A DNA stretch of 64,000 nt from Gliomastix tumulicola (Eukaryota; Ascomycota; Sordariomycetes; Hypocreales; Bionectriaceae), in contig BCHX01000008.1 in assembly GCA_001599755.1 (NCBI GenBank), positions 1,178,001 through 1,242,000 of the forward strand. The letters run 5' to 3'. Positions 35,221 to 45,734 of this stretch are shown here, piece after piece. The notes under the pieces are model-generated. The model was not told where the DNA came from, did not search any database, and saw only the letters and a program-made list of their open reading frames with translations. The position numbers and the translations under genes are program-made. The first letter of the stretch is position 1; each line of letters starts with the position of its first letter.

Positions 35221-35681
35221 TAGGTTGAATTTTGGGGCTCACTTTAGATTGTTGTACATTACGAAAGGTGGAACAAATCTGGCTCAGGGAGGGTAATTCT
35301 GTCACTTGATAGAAGCGACCTTCTAGGGTTCGCACACTGGCATACCTGGCTGCACAGTGATGATTCACTAGATGTTTAGTCACTTTTTTTGAGATTAACG
35401 GGCCTTTTTATCATTAGATGACGGTGAATGGTGAAATGCCAACCCCGACCACAAATCATTCTTACATTGTCAAGGCCCATGGTGATTTTCTGCTCCGCCA
35501 AGCAATTGTTGAAGAAGGTATGTGTCACTCGATGCCACCTGGAAAGGCTTATGAATACCGTCAGCAGAAGTCTAACTGCACGTGCCCATCATAAATAGTG
35601 TGAATGATGACAGCCAGACTACGGTACTAGGTAAATCAGACGCTGGCTCAGCGAAGCACTTTATTCCTGTTCCGCGTAGAT
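35221..35681. other. convergent intergenic region
   Basis: There are 461 bases between the convergent Cys-rich and esterase genes. No feature was recognised. Confidence 0.4.
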
Positions 35682-37253
35682 CTACACACACTCCCAGCTC
35701 TCTGATACTCGCGGATTCCCCTCGCCCTTGTATCGATTCCTCAGCGGATACCGACAATGCCTCCTCTTAAAGACGCCCGCCTCGTCAGAACCCGTCCCTC
35801 CAATGGCCTCGGGGGCGACGCCGTCCTCGACCCATCTTACCACTGCCGACAGCACGTTTCCCTCTGGCTCCCAACCGTCCACATTGTCCGCCCTGTTGCC
35901 GATGCGGATGGCGCCCGGCCCGCCTGCGCAGTGGTTCATACCCGCGACGCGGAAGTACCTGTAGAAGCCGTCCATCTCGTTGCTTGTCAGTCCCATGGTT
36001 CGCGAGACGTGTTCGTAGTACCGGCCCGAGTTCTCGCTCGTGATGAGCGGGTCTCGGAGGCCGTGGTAGTGGAGGATTTTGACGCCGCGGCCACGGGCCG
36101 CGGAGAGGTCACCGCGCCATGTCTGGACGCCATAAGGGTCGAGGGAGGCGGAGAGAGCATAGTCATCCTGGCCGATGGACCGCGGGTCCCAGGTTGGATC
36201 CTGGTGGAGGACGTTTCGAAACCAGTCAACGGAGTACTGGAAGGGCAGGCCATTGGACAGCACAGATGGGTCGGCTCCGGGAGGAATACGGGGGAATATA
36301 AGGGAGCCATCCTCGCCGTGAAAGTCGGAGAAGACATCGCGGACAGTCGCTAGCTGGGCCCCAGTTAAACAGTCGGTGCTGGATTCACCACCGCCTTGAC
36401 AAAGCAGCCCGTCTGGACGGTACAGACACTGGTCAGGAGCCTCGACAACACCGTCGACGTATCCATCCAGCCCATCACATTGGGCAAGGACATGATCGGT
36501 GACTAGCCCCCACTCCTCACCGCTCAGGAACCTGTCATCGCCCGGCTCACCGGCCCGCACGTAGAAGCTCCCCCTCCACGACGTCAGGTTCCCAAACGCC
36601 ACTGCCGGCGCACCCACGACGATGCCGTCAAAGTCCCCCGGGAACTCCTGCGCCTCACGGAGACCCTGCCTCCCGCCCCCCGAGCAGCCGATGTAGTAGG
36701 AGCGTGTCTGAGACTGGCCGTAGAAGCCGGCGACGACGAGCTTGCCCAGAACGGCGCTCAGGTGCAGACTGCGGCGGACGTAATCCTCGACGGCGGCTGG
36801 GTTTCCGAGGAACGGGGTGCCCGAGGTGCCGTTGTGGCCGTTATTGGAGCCGACGGCGGCGAAGCCGCGAGATGTGCCGTAGGCGACGTCTTCATACTGG
36901 ATGCAGCCGTTCAGGCCGCCGTTCCCCGTGCCGAGGAATCGACCGTTCCAGTTCAGGGGGAGCCATGCCTCGAGGCTGATGCTGCCGGTCGAGGCGCCTG
37001 TCGCCGTGGACACGGACGTCACAACGCGGCAGAGATCAACTGGGATCGCTTGAGATGGGCGGTTACAGGAGGGGTCGTTGTCCGGGAAGAACAGCGTGGT
37101 GTTGGCAGGGACGAGCTCAGTGAAGAGAATCGTCGTGTTCGGGAGGACGAGGGTGCTGGCAAAGTTGGAGCAGCGAGCGACCAGGTCATGCGTGGCAGCC
37201 AGAGGGTGAGCTAGAGGGCCGAGACTCAGCACGGGCAGCACAGCGGGTTTCAT
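35682..37253 (-). CDS. secreted tannase/feruloyl esterase family enzyme
   Basis: Single-exon 523-residue secreted esterase (PF07519). A signal peptide covers about the first 20 residues (MKPAVLPVLSLGPLAHPLAA). The fungal tannase/feruloyl esterase CS-D-HC motif is complete: Cys190-Ser191 in GCSGGG, Asp401 in HGLRDPLI and His441-Cys442 in MNHCAGG; the two cysteines form a disulfide beside the active site. The lid region has the calcium-site-like segment CDGLDGYVDGVVEAPDQC. Several NxT/NxS sites fit a glycoprotein. It would cleave galloyl or feruloyl esters in plant material. The start is the first ATG; an upstream in-frame GTG is not used. Ends in a charged tail. Confidence 0.92.
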   Translation of the reverse strand: MKPAVLPVLSLGPLAHPLAATHDLVARCSNFASTLVLPNTTILFTELVPANTTLFFPDNDPSCNRPSQAIPVDLCRVVTSVSTATGASTGSISLEAWLPLNWNGRFLGTGNGGLNGCIQYEDVAYGTSRGFAAVGSNNGHNGTSGTPFLGNPAAVEDYVRRSLHLSAVLGKLVVAGFYGQSQTRSYYIGCSGGGRQGLREAQEFPGDFDGIVVGAPAVAFGNLTSWRGSFYVRAGEPGDDRFLSGEEWGLVTDHVLAQCDGLDGYVDGVVEAPDQCLYRPDGLLCQGGGESSTDCLTGAQLATVRDVFSDFHGEDGSLIFPRIPPGADPSVLSNGLPFQYSVDWFRNVLHQDPTWDPRSIGQDDYALSASLDPYGVQTWRGDLSAARGRGVKILHYHGLRDPLITSENSGRYYEHVSRTMGLTSNEMDGFYRYFRVAGMNHCAGGPGAIRIGNRADNVDGWEPEGNVLSAVVRWVEDGVAPEAIGGTGSDEAGVFKRRHCRYPLRNRYKGEGNPRVSESWECV

Positions 37254-37925
37254 CTTGAGATGAAGCACGAGTCGTCGTCTTTGCTATGCATCAGCCATGG
37301 AAGAGCCGCGTTGACCCTGCTGAGAGGTGGGGAAGTGGAAATGGCGGTCTGCAAAATGTTGCCCGGGCCGTGGTCGACGAGAACTCGCGGCCTCAGACCA
37401 CGACCTTCCGATTGGAGGCTAGGGAGGTTTGAACGCGGGGATCGCGCCTTCAGGCCGGCTCATGGCGATCCATGATGAGGACTCAGGAGGAGTGTCACAT
37501 GCAGGTTGGACTGATGCCGAGTGCTTGGGGAGCCTACGGACGCCACAGTGAGCTTCAATTTGTGCCTCACAGAAATCGGGCGTTGTGGCTTAGCGCACTC
37601 GACCCCACTTTCGCCCTCCACCGGTCCAATGAAGTCAGTAATTCGCCTGAAAGTTACCTACTACTAGTAGTACTAGTAGGTAGGTGCCTGCTCAACAAGT
37701 TGGGCGTTGGTACCCGCTAACATTCAGTGCCTGGCAGATCGGCCGGGCGTCGATAACAGGGGACTTGGACCCGATCAGGCGAGGCCTGGCCGAGTCGCGA
37801 CGTGAATTTAACACTTTCGCATCGCTCCTCGTCCGTCGCGACTCACGCATCTTCCGTCTCAAAATGATGTGATTCCCCGATACGACATCTCACAACCATC
37901 AGAGACATTTCTGCCGCCGGCCGCC
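37254..37925. other. divergent intergenic region
   Basis: A 672-bp region between the esterase and a small hypothetical gene. It contains a near-palindromic CTACTAGTAG cluster at about 37657-37685 and GC-rich sequence, with no supported exon. Confidence 0.4.
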
Positions 37926-38167
37926 ATGAGCAAGAAGCAGCCCTCGCAGCTCCCGCCCGACGAAGGCGCACGCCGAGCGAGCGAGTTCGCCGAGCTCTTC
38001 TCGGCCTTCCCCGGGCACAGTGACGACTCCATGTTTACCATGACCCGCTACCACGGCAAGGCCAAGGACATCATGAGCAAGAAGGACCACGACCGCTTCC
38101 TTGCCGCCATGAACGGCCTCACCGCCATCTGGGTCACTGCGATGAAACCTGCCGCCGCACCGGCTGA

Positions 38168-38198
<31 letters not shown>

Positions 38199-38426
38199 AC
38201 TACTGCCGCCGCTGCCACTGGAAGAGGGTCGCAGACGCAGACGCCGGCGTGTGACAACCCGCACGCCGGCGAGACGGTGGTCGAAAGGGCGAGGAGGACG
38301 GCAGAGCTAAGGAGGGAGGCTACGGAGGCGGTCAAGGCTTATCCTGAGCTTGCGGGCGACTTTGATAGGTTCTGCATTGCGTCGAGGGCGGCGATCCGGG
38401 CTGTCGGGAGTCATCCTAGCAAGTGA
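37926..38426 (+). CDS. hypothetical protein with polyalanine tract
   Basis: Single-exon 166-residue protein of unknown function. The N-terminal half (MSKKQPSQLPPDEGARRASEF, then FPGHSDDSMFTMTRY) and the C-terminal half (ETVVERARRTAELRREATEA, then ELAGDFDRFCIASR) look like ordinary helical coding sequence. They flank a polyalanine stretch encoded by a GCT trinucleotide repeat at about 38170-38198, likely length-variable. There is no signal peptide or membrane segment. The start has a good CCGCCATGA context. Function cannot be assigned. Confidence 0.6.
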
Positions 38427-38621
38427 TAGTTCTTGCGAATATTGATTGGAAGGCTTTTATTTTTGACGTGTGCAGGAATTCGTGTTGCTGCTTTGCTCAG
38501 CTAGGTGCACGCCCGGACCGGAACATTGTATCAAAAGAATTAGATCACAGGATGTTAAGGACACTTTTTAATATGAGAACGCTCCGTCTTAGCCTAAGCA
38601 CTAATTCAAGTTGTCCCACTG

Positions 38622-39712
38622 ATGACGCCGATATCAGGCCTGAGGAGACGAGCTTCTCAAAATACTTTCCCAAATACAGATTTCGAGACCAATATGTCTT
38701 TTAAGTTTCCACAAGCGTTGACAACGCCACCAAGAAAGGAGAGGCTGGGGACACAGGAGCGCGATCATGAATCACACAGACCTCGAGAGGTTTATTGCAA
38801 CGCATACTGCTCGGTACGGAACCGGGGCGAGCGCGAACCTCGCATGATCAAGCTCCGAGCGCTGCGCTTCTGTGATGGCTGCCGGGAGAACCATGCAGGT
38901 ATCTTCTTCGAGCCGGACGCTAGAGAGAGATACGACCGTGGGGAGGGCGGGCTTCTTTGTCTGGGGATAACGGGCAAGTTGCAAGTTGTCACTCCGCGGA
39001 CGCGAGAGCCATGATGCTTTGATGTGGAGGCACCTGGACAGGCACTGCTTCTCGGACGAGGAATTCCTACCAGGTGTATTTTGCCAACATCGATCGCATC
39101 GAGGCAGAGTCCCCCCCTTGGTACTGGGACCGGTTAGGGTTTTGGCCATCATCCATCCTGCGACTTAGTGTAATCTGCCACGAAACACGCGGGTGCGTTG
39201 ATCTGAAGGCTGGATGGACCCTACCCCTACTACAAGTGGATGAAAAGCACCTGCTCACCGTGGACGCCATCCGGGAGACCTTGGAGAGTCTAGTCGGAGA
39301 CTGCCTACGTGGCTATGGCCATAAGCCCTGCAGGTATATGCGAGATGGCTAGAAGCTTTGCGAATTCGCCTAGCGGGGCATATGCCGGTGCTTCACACAA
39401 TCTAATATTATCAAATGCCCCAAGGGCGATCACAGAAACCGCAGGTGCTGGTGTGATCGACAGAACCTCCTCTGCTGCGAGGACTGTGGCGCCGTGTACA
39501 ACTGGCGTCTCGACGCGGGACGGAGTAGCCTTCACTACAGCTATGAATGGGCTGTCTGGAAGCCGACCAGTCTGGCGTGGCTCAACCTCCTCGAAGACGT
39601 CCCTGAACGCGTCTTCAACGAGGACAACCGGCACCTGCTCTGGTGCGATTCGCCCGGCTGCCCGAACGCGACCGGGAGGCGCTGGGACGACCTCGTTAAG
39701 GAAGAGACGTGA
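38622..39712 (+). pseudogene. degenerate F-box-associated type protein gene
   Basis: Pieces in different plus-strand frames resemble the cysteine-containing part that follows the F-box in a large fungal family: RFCDGCRENHAGIFFEPDAR and LLCLGITGKL (38860-38975), then a shifted frame at 38990-39120, then SVICHETRGC and IRETLESLVGDCLRGYGHK (39115-39325), and finally CPKGDHRNRRCWCDRQNLLC, YEWAVWKPTSLAWLNLLED and NEDNRHLLWCDSPGC to a stop at 39712. The F-box itself is not seen. The frame changes have no obvious introns, so I consider it decayed; an intron-rich live gene is the alternative. Exact limits are uncertain. Confidence 0.45.
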
Positions 39713-40333
39713 CTCCATCGCGCCAGATACGGCGACGACATGGACGGCAAGAAGGAATGTGGTGACAATAACGAGCTATTCCAGGCAGAAGCAGAGAGAG
39801 ATGTAGTCCTCCCAGGCATACTGGCACGGAATGTGGCGTTGATCCAGACAACGCCAACGCATTGCTAGAGGAAATCCGACTTGCTCGTTTAGAGAACGAC
39901 TCTTCACCTCGATGAGATCCTCCAACAATAGCTCACTTGGGGTCTGGGCTATTGCGAGTAGATAGGGAATCAGTGTGGTTCATGAAAACCCTTCATTAGT
40001 TAGATTGTACCTATCCTGATATTTAGTTTATAATTTGGCCGTCTCGCCGCTTTTCCATCGCTCCGGTCGTAGCCATTGGTGTGTCTAAATAGCCTCTTCA
40101 GACCTTCGAATGGCAGGGACGCTGCTTTTGGCTGTCTGAAGTATGAGGCTGAAGTATGAGAGGAAACACACCACCATCTCGGGAAGCTGCAGCTACACTA
40201 GGGGGCTGATAGCATGGCCCTCTCACCCAGTCAATTAAGGCTAAGCTCAGATCGTGTCTAATCCAACTAGGTTACGTGCCTTGTCCTCTTCTTCATTCAA
40301 TCTCCTCGCCGCCGTAGAGCAGATCTCTGGGAC
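39713..40333. other. intergenic region
   Basis: There are 621 bases without a supported gene. A duplicated GAAGTATGAG segment occurs near 40137-40160. Confidence 0.4.
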
Positions 40334-41509
40334 CTAGAATGCAAGGTGATACTCGGCCGGCTCCAAGCCGTCAGTATCGTCACAGCCCTCCGGGCCATTC
40401 ACCGGGTTGCAGATGGCGGCCTTGCGCCCCGGAAGCTTGGCAGCGTAGTCGCATCCCCATCGGGAGCTCATACCATACGCCTGGAAGTCGGTCGAAACGA
40501 TGTGGGCGCCCGAGCGGAAGGCCGAGTCTCGCTGGACCGTTGAGCAGTTGTCGAGGATGGTGTCCATGGGCACGTCGGCGCGGGTGCGCACCCAGTAGCC
40601 GACACGGACCTGCTCCTGGATGTTGGCGATGTTCTCCTCGGTGTCAGGCTCGTTCAGCTAGGTGACGTGTTAGTGTTTTTCGTGCTTCCGAATGTCTCTT
40701 CGTCAAACACGATATACCTTCTGGAAAGCGCAGTCCGAGTCGCCAGGCGCGGCGTTTGTGAAGAGCACGCGGCCCTCGAGGTTCGGGCGTCCCTCGTTGT
40801 ATTTGAAGCGCACAGGGTGGTCTGGCCCGTTGTCCATGAGGAAGAAGATGCGGCCCCTGGCACTCTCCAGGTCCGGCCACCCGTACTCCAGAACGGACTG
40901 CTCCAGCGTGAGGTTGCCCCTCCGGATGTCGTCCGGCGTCAGCAGCTGCTCCGGCCCGAAGACGCTCCGGATCTCCCCGTCCAGGCCGTCCAGCAGCTCA
41001 GCGTCGTCCCACTCGATCACCTTAGCACCGCCCAGCACCGCCGTCGCCGTGCTCGCCGTCTTGAACTCCATCATGATGGGCAGCGGCACGCTGCGCGGGT
41101 TCTCGTCCATCCACGCCTTGATGACGCCCAGGCACGCGACGAGCGTCTTGCAGACGGTGTGCACGTCCGTGTCCGGGATGTGCAGCACCTTGACGCCCGG
41201 CTCCTGCCAGGCCGGGTCGTCGTCCTGCGGCAGGCCCGAGAGCGTGCGGATGAGGGGCTTGGCGTAATTGCCGCCGGCCGGGTCGGCCAGGACGTCGATC
41301 TCGAGGTTGCGCATCCGCTGGTCGGCGAGCTGGATGTCCAGCTGCGGGTGCGAGTACCAGTAGTTGACCGTGTTGGGGAGCATGACCTGCTGCACGGTGC
41401 GCTCGGCCAAGGGCGACTCAATGTGGTAGCTGTTGTGGGAGCCGACAACCTGGATCTGGTTCATGCGGAGAGCGCCCTCCGTCCATGTGAGGGAGCTGTT
41501 GCGCGCCAC
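40334..41509 (-). CDS. Ca2+-dependent phosphoinositide phospholipase C-like protein (5' exon unresolved)
   Basis: Predicted phosphodiesterase of the PI-PLC-C1 type (PF16670). Two minus-strand exons are clear: 41509 (or further upstream) to 40718, and 40657-40334, joined as AFQK-LNEPDTEENIA. Motifs are VVGSHNSYH near the N-terminus (first catalytic His), RNLEIDVLADPAGG (metal-binding Glu and Asp), IMMEFKT and IFFLMDNGP, followed by LNEPDTEENIANIQ and FQAYGMSSRWG. The visible part is about 371 residues. The true start lies upstream in one or more small exons at about 41520-41640, where a signal-like LRYLALAG can be read, but I could not fix the splice sites. Probably secreted. Confidence 0.8.
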
Positions 41510-42567
41510 GGCGCCCGAAGCCAGGACTGGCCTGGGGCGTCAGACGAGGTAGCACAGACGGTCAGTGGGTGGAGGGGATACATACGGCCGGCGAGAGCAA
41601 GGTATCTGAGCGACTGTGTCTTTCAGTCAGCATTGCGCGCGAGGGGTGCAGTGGCAGGGTGTCCCAGGGGATAGGCAGAGGAGAGGTGCCATCCACGAAC
41701 CATTTTCTGCACTTGATTGACAGTGGGAATCTCAATCCAACTGCTGCCGTGCCATAGGCATCGGAGCAAATGAGGCACGCATTGAATATTTATCTCCTTG
41801 CGCTGCAGAGAGAAGCTGCACGTGGACGCAGCAACGTTGCACGTGCCTTTTACATCCAGCATCGCATGGTCGTCTGGTCCTTGTCAATATCTGGGCGACT
41901 GCCCCCTGACTGCTCCCTGCCGGCTCTTTGAGGCAGGTGGCAGAGTGTCTATCGGCAGATGGGCTTTTGGGGGGGCTGGAGCTGGTGGGACGGATGCTGG
42001 TTAGTCCTCCAATCCTTTGGCTTCAACAGCGCACGTGGCCTGCTGACAGATGATGGACTATACAAGCAATTAGCGCTCCTACTCCATGGATTAATCTGAT
42101 TTGACAATTCGTCAATATAGTGTTTCTTGGATGGCATGACATCTGGTCTTTACCCCCATGTCTCCGCACCGCCACATATAGTGCACTTGTGCAGCAGCTC
42201 GTTCGTTCAAACCCGATAGCCCGGCTCGCAGTTGAAGGGAACCCGGGGCCATATGTACACCCAAATGGTATGGCCTATAATAACTCAAGTCTTTGTTTGA
42301 CTGCGTGCACGGATGAGTAGCGTTGAGCCGCGTGCCTTGACTATTATGAGCTGCTTTGGTGAGCATATGATGCAAATAAGCCTGTGGGAGATTTCGTGTG
42401 CACTTTCCTCAAGCTCACGAAACGTACTAGTGGTCGGCTCTAGGAGTCCATTAACGCGATGAACGATTATTAAACCTAGCACTACTACTTCTTAACTACC
42501 TTTCATATAACCTACTCTGCTCTATTGATGCATTCAGACACCTGAAGTCTGTCTAGTAGGCAAACGT
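41510..42567. other. intergenic region and unresolved 5' exon of the phospholipase gene
   Basis: About 1 kb with no complete gene. The first 150 bases probably hold the leader exon of the minus-strand phospholipase. The remainder is lower in GC than the neighbours, consistent with the accessory stretch that begins here. Confidence 0.4.
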
Positions 42568-42605
42568 CCTCCCGTCGATCAGGGTGCAATTTACTCCGAC
42601 GGAGG
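42568..42605. repeat. hairpin 1 with repeated loop sequence
   Basis: Left arm CCTCCCGTCG (42568-42577) and right arm CGACGGAGG (42597-42605) pair with one bulge around a 19-nt loop. The loop and its borders (25 bp, 42573-42597) recur exactly at 42632-42656. Confidence 0.75.
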
Positions 42606-42606
42606 A

Positions 42607-42685
42607 AGAAAATTCTCCCAACCCTTATCCACGTCGATCAGGGTGCAATTTACTCCAACGTGGATAACGTTCGAGAGAATTTTCT
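42607..42685. repeat. hairpin 2, 28-bp imperfect inverted repeat
   Basis: Outer arms AGAAAATTCTC (42607-42617) and GAGAATTTTCT (42675-42685) are perfect complements, as are inner arms TTATCCACGT (42625-42634) and ACGTGGATAA (42658-42667). The arms are separated by seven bases on each side. The 23-nt loop contains the same sequence as hairpin 1. The structure overlaps the stop codon of the 557-residue gene. Confidence 0.85.
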
Positions 42686-44298
42686 GTCCAAAAGTGGTAA
42701 AATGCAGCACGCTTAAAGGCAAAGAGACTTCTATCCTGCTTTATCTCACTCTTGCCTTCGATCTTTATCTCACTCTTGCCTTCGATAACGACGCTTTGGC
42801 GCCAGAAGATCCGATCAATGTGCAGCTTCTTGACAATCCAGGGGCGCTTCTGGTATTCAGCCTCCTTTTTCAGGCGTAGCTCCCGTTCGCGGGCATCGCG
42901 GGCAATCCTGTCATTTATGTCAATCTTCTCAGCCCAGAACGGTATCTCCGTATCAAGCCCTATCGCGCAAAGCAGGGCGCGCCATACGTTGTGGTCCTTC
43001 TTATAAGTGCCTTCCTTTTGAATCTTCAGGAGATTTTGCATCAGAGCCTTGAAGTCAGCATCACCTAAGCAGCTCTGTTCTAGGATCGCTTTAAAAATAA
43101 TCATTATCCGCCTAAGTGTCTCTGGATCTTTTTTGAAAGCCAGGCGGTAGCGGAAGAAATAGTTGCTTGGATGGGGTTCTGTCTCACCCCCGAACCTCAC
43201 GTGTTCAGGCCGATCCCTCCACCCTTCATATGTCATGTCCGCCTGTAGTGAGACATATGGGGCCTTTTTCATGTCTCTTAAGTCTTCAGCAAGCCAAATT
43301 GTCCCGAGTTGACTGCGTATATCAGCGGGCTGATTAGGCTTTTTTTGTGTCGAAATCCAGGGGGCAATGTATGGGAGAAAAGGATTCACTCCAGACCATG
43401 TCATAGGACCAACACGTTCTTCCACAATTCGGTCTTTCTCTTTAACCAATGGGCATCGAGGTTGCTTGGGAGTAATAGGCAGCTTATCAAGCGAATCATC
43501 ACCTCCGTACCAACGGCCCCAACGGGAGCCTCCAAACAGCTGAAGCAGGCTCTCTTTCAGCATCATCCAGAGCGACGCATTCTTTTTAGCCCTATCAAGA
43601 GTCATCCTCTCAAGCATTTTCCTAGCGTGGTACGGCGATACCGGCTTAGTTTCAGCCATATCCTGTGTCGTCTGGTACCTTATGAGGACGTCGAATTTGT
43701 AGCCTTTCGCATCCCAGAACGGTGCCCCGGTTGTGCGTAAGGCTGTGTCAAAGGACTTTATTTGCGCGATACCCCTATCCAGGTCATCTCCTGCAACTAG
43801 GGGAGTGTAAACCCGGACGGCTACCCAATCCTTAGACTTAAATTCAAGAGGCCGGAGGACGAAGAAATCTGACCCAGGGTTCGCGTTAGGGATCGGCTTC
43901 GTGGAGGCAGTGGAGTACTCAACAATCAACCGCAGTTGGTCGGTAAGCCCGTGGCATCGACGGAAAGGCTCTAAACGACGCTCCCACTCATACTGCCTCA
44001 AGTCTATTTGCTCATCAGTAAATGCACGGTAGCGCTTCTTCTCTCGCAGGGCATGTAATTCTTTCTCGGTGATATTTCGCCGGTATGAGACTGCGATCGG
44101 TACCTGGAGTTCGACTTGGTTGATGCTGGCAAGTTTATCAGCCAGGTCTTTGATTTCAGGCCCTACACCGCCGTTGGCTTTTTCTCGGATAGTGTGCCCA
44201 TAATTCATTAACCCCAAGTCGAAATTTAAAGGGTCTCGCGGCAGCAGCATGATGATTTCCAATGAGAACGCAGTTGGCGGAGGATTTATCTCTGCCAT
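42625..44298 (-). CDS. 557-residue protein of unknown family
   Basis: Single-exon protein with no domain I can name. It is rich in charged residues and tryptophan, with no signal peptide or membrane helix; segments such as FRRCHGLTDQLRLIVEYST, FFVLRPLEFKSKDWVAVRVY and RIMIIFKAILEQSCLGDADF look like structured coding sequence. A 24-bp perfect tandem duplication (42739-42762 and 42763-42786) adds one copy of the eight-residue EGKSEIKI unit near the C-terminus. The stop lies inside a large inverted repeat. A decayed relative of the family is found at about 47815-48030 in the opposite orientation, so this belongs to a multicopy accessory family, possibly spread with mobile DNA; that is an inference. 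Confidence 0.65.
   Translation of the reverse strand: MAEINPPPTAFSLEIIMLLPRDPLNFDLGLMNYGHTIREKANGGVGPEIKDLADKLASINQVELQVPIAVSYRRNITEKELHALREKKRYRAFTDEQIDLRQYEWERRLEPFRRCHGLTDQLRLIVEYSTASTKPIPNANPGSDFFVLRPLEFKSKDWVAVRVYTPLVAGDDLDRGIAQIKSFDTALRTTGAPFWDAKGYKFDVLIRYQTTQDMAETKPVSPYHARKMLERMTLDRAKKNASLWMMLKESLLQLFGGSRWGRWYGGDDSLDKLPITPKQPRCPLVKEKDRIVEERVGPMTWSGVNPFLPYIAPWISTQKKPNQPADIRSQLGTIWLAEDLRDMKKAPYVSLQADMTYEGWRDRPEHVRFGGETEPHPSNYFFRYRLAFKKDPETLRRIMIIFKAILEQSCLGDADFKALMQNLLKIQKEGTYKKDHNVWRALLCAIGLDTEIPFWAEKIDINDRIARDARERELRLKKEAEYQKRPWIVKKLHIDRIFWRQSVVIEGKSEIKIEGKSEIKQDRSLFAFKRAAFYHFWTENSLERYPRWSKLHPDRRG
42739..42786. repeat. 24-bp perfect tandem duplication in coding sequence
   Basis: Two identical 24-bp units abut each other and add eight residues in frame to the 557-residue protein. 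The lack of differences indicates a recent event. Confidence 0.9.
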
Positions 44299-45734
44299 GG
44301 TGGGAGAGAGAAGCGTATACGGCTTGTCTTGGAATGAAGACTCGAGCTACAGGGCGATACAATTTGGGTGTTTATCTGTCTCAAAGTGTTTATTCGGCCC
44401 GCTTGGGTGGGTGTAAAAACGAGTAAAATGAATGTATAAAGGGTCTGTCCCCCGTATGCCTGGTCGATGTATACGTATTGAGACTTGAGTGGTGTAAAAT
44501 AATACCTGTATGTAATATATGCGGACATCAGGGCACTGCTATTTATATACTCTAATTTAAAGGCATAAGATGCTAAGAAGAGTGATAATTGCTGTTCTTG
44601 ATCCCTTGTCAAACGACTGGGATGATACCGAGCCTGTCCTTACGCCACAACCTTTGTTCAGACGAACTAAGCTACGTGAGATGGTGGTGTTCGCTCTTTC
44701 TAAAGCAACCTATGAAGATCTGAGCTCTAGGCACATATTACATAGAGAGGCAGCACGTCGCTGGACACGTGCATAGTACCATACAGGTTCCAGCTGTGTA
44801 CGCTACTAGCAAGTAACATGAGTGGTAAGACAAAGCTACCGTCCAGAACAGTGTACAGGTCATGTCATTAATGCATTAGTAACCGGTCAGGAATGCGGCG
44901 TTGACGCTAGGGGTTCTAAGCATTCATGTCCTTCTTGTCGACGCTTTGTGCTAAATTGGCATCCTTCGTATTGTAGGTGCCAGCTCAATATGAAGTCGTG
45001 AGGGACCCGGCGGCCTCTATACTACTTCAGTCATTATATCTTGATGGCGGCAGTGCAAGTGTTCGTTCTGGTCGGTGCGTTAGTCCGGGTCGTGGGAGAC
45101 CGGTCCCTGGCTGGGAAAGCTCCCGAAGTCTACTTGCTCATGAATCGGCTCATTTTAGCCGAGCAACTTCTGAGACTGATTGAGCTGCTTGCAGCATCTT
45201 GACCAATAGCCCCCGAACTACAGAGCTGTCGCATCATGAGCGAGGGGGTGCTTGGCCTCATTGGTCCCTGTTTCTCGAACGTCGACCCGCCTTTCCGGTG
45301 TCTTTACAAGGGCTGCGACAAGGATGTGGCCGCCGACAGTCCGATGAAGTCATTCTTCCATTTCTCCGTTTGAGCCCCATGCTCGGCTATTTCTTTGAGT
45401 CGACATCGCTCTCCTATGGTCTGAAACCCACCCCCCTGAGTTTCAGCAATGTAAGCGTTTGAAGAGCCTGGCTCCAGACCTGAGATCAGGAAGTTACGTG
45501 CTTCAACCAGACGACAGCATCAGCTTTAGCCGTACTATGAAAAGATCTCTATTATCCTTGATTGACAATTTTCTTCCCTTCCTCAGTAGTGCTCGCCATT
45601 TTTCGTCACAACCACCGATAGCTTCATCACCAAACTTCACTTCTTTTCCGTTGGTCTGACCTCTTGAAACTATCAATCTTCTCCATCATCCGAGCCTTCT
45701 GTTCCAAAGCTCAACGCCAAGACCATTCATCAGC
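44299..45734. other. AT-richer gene-free region
   Basis: About 1.4 kb without a supported gene. Base composition is lower in GC than the flanks on the left side. Short frames, such as 44570-44776, show no recognisable features. Confidence 0.4.

Noticed and set aside
40667..41674. A 335-codon plus-strand frame over the phospholipase gene
   Set aside because: The minus strand carries the PI-PLC-C1 motifs and a good intron; the plus frame is compositional.
45199..45462. A possible C2H2 finger-like fragment (FRCLYKGCDKD in another frame)
   Set aside because: No His pair at correct spacing and no surrounding coding signal.
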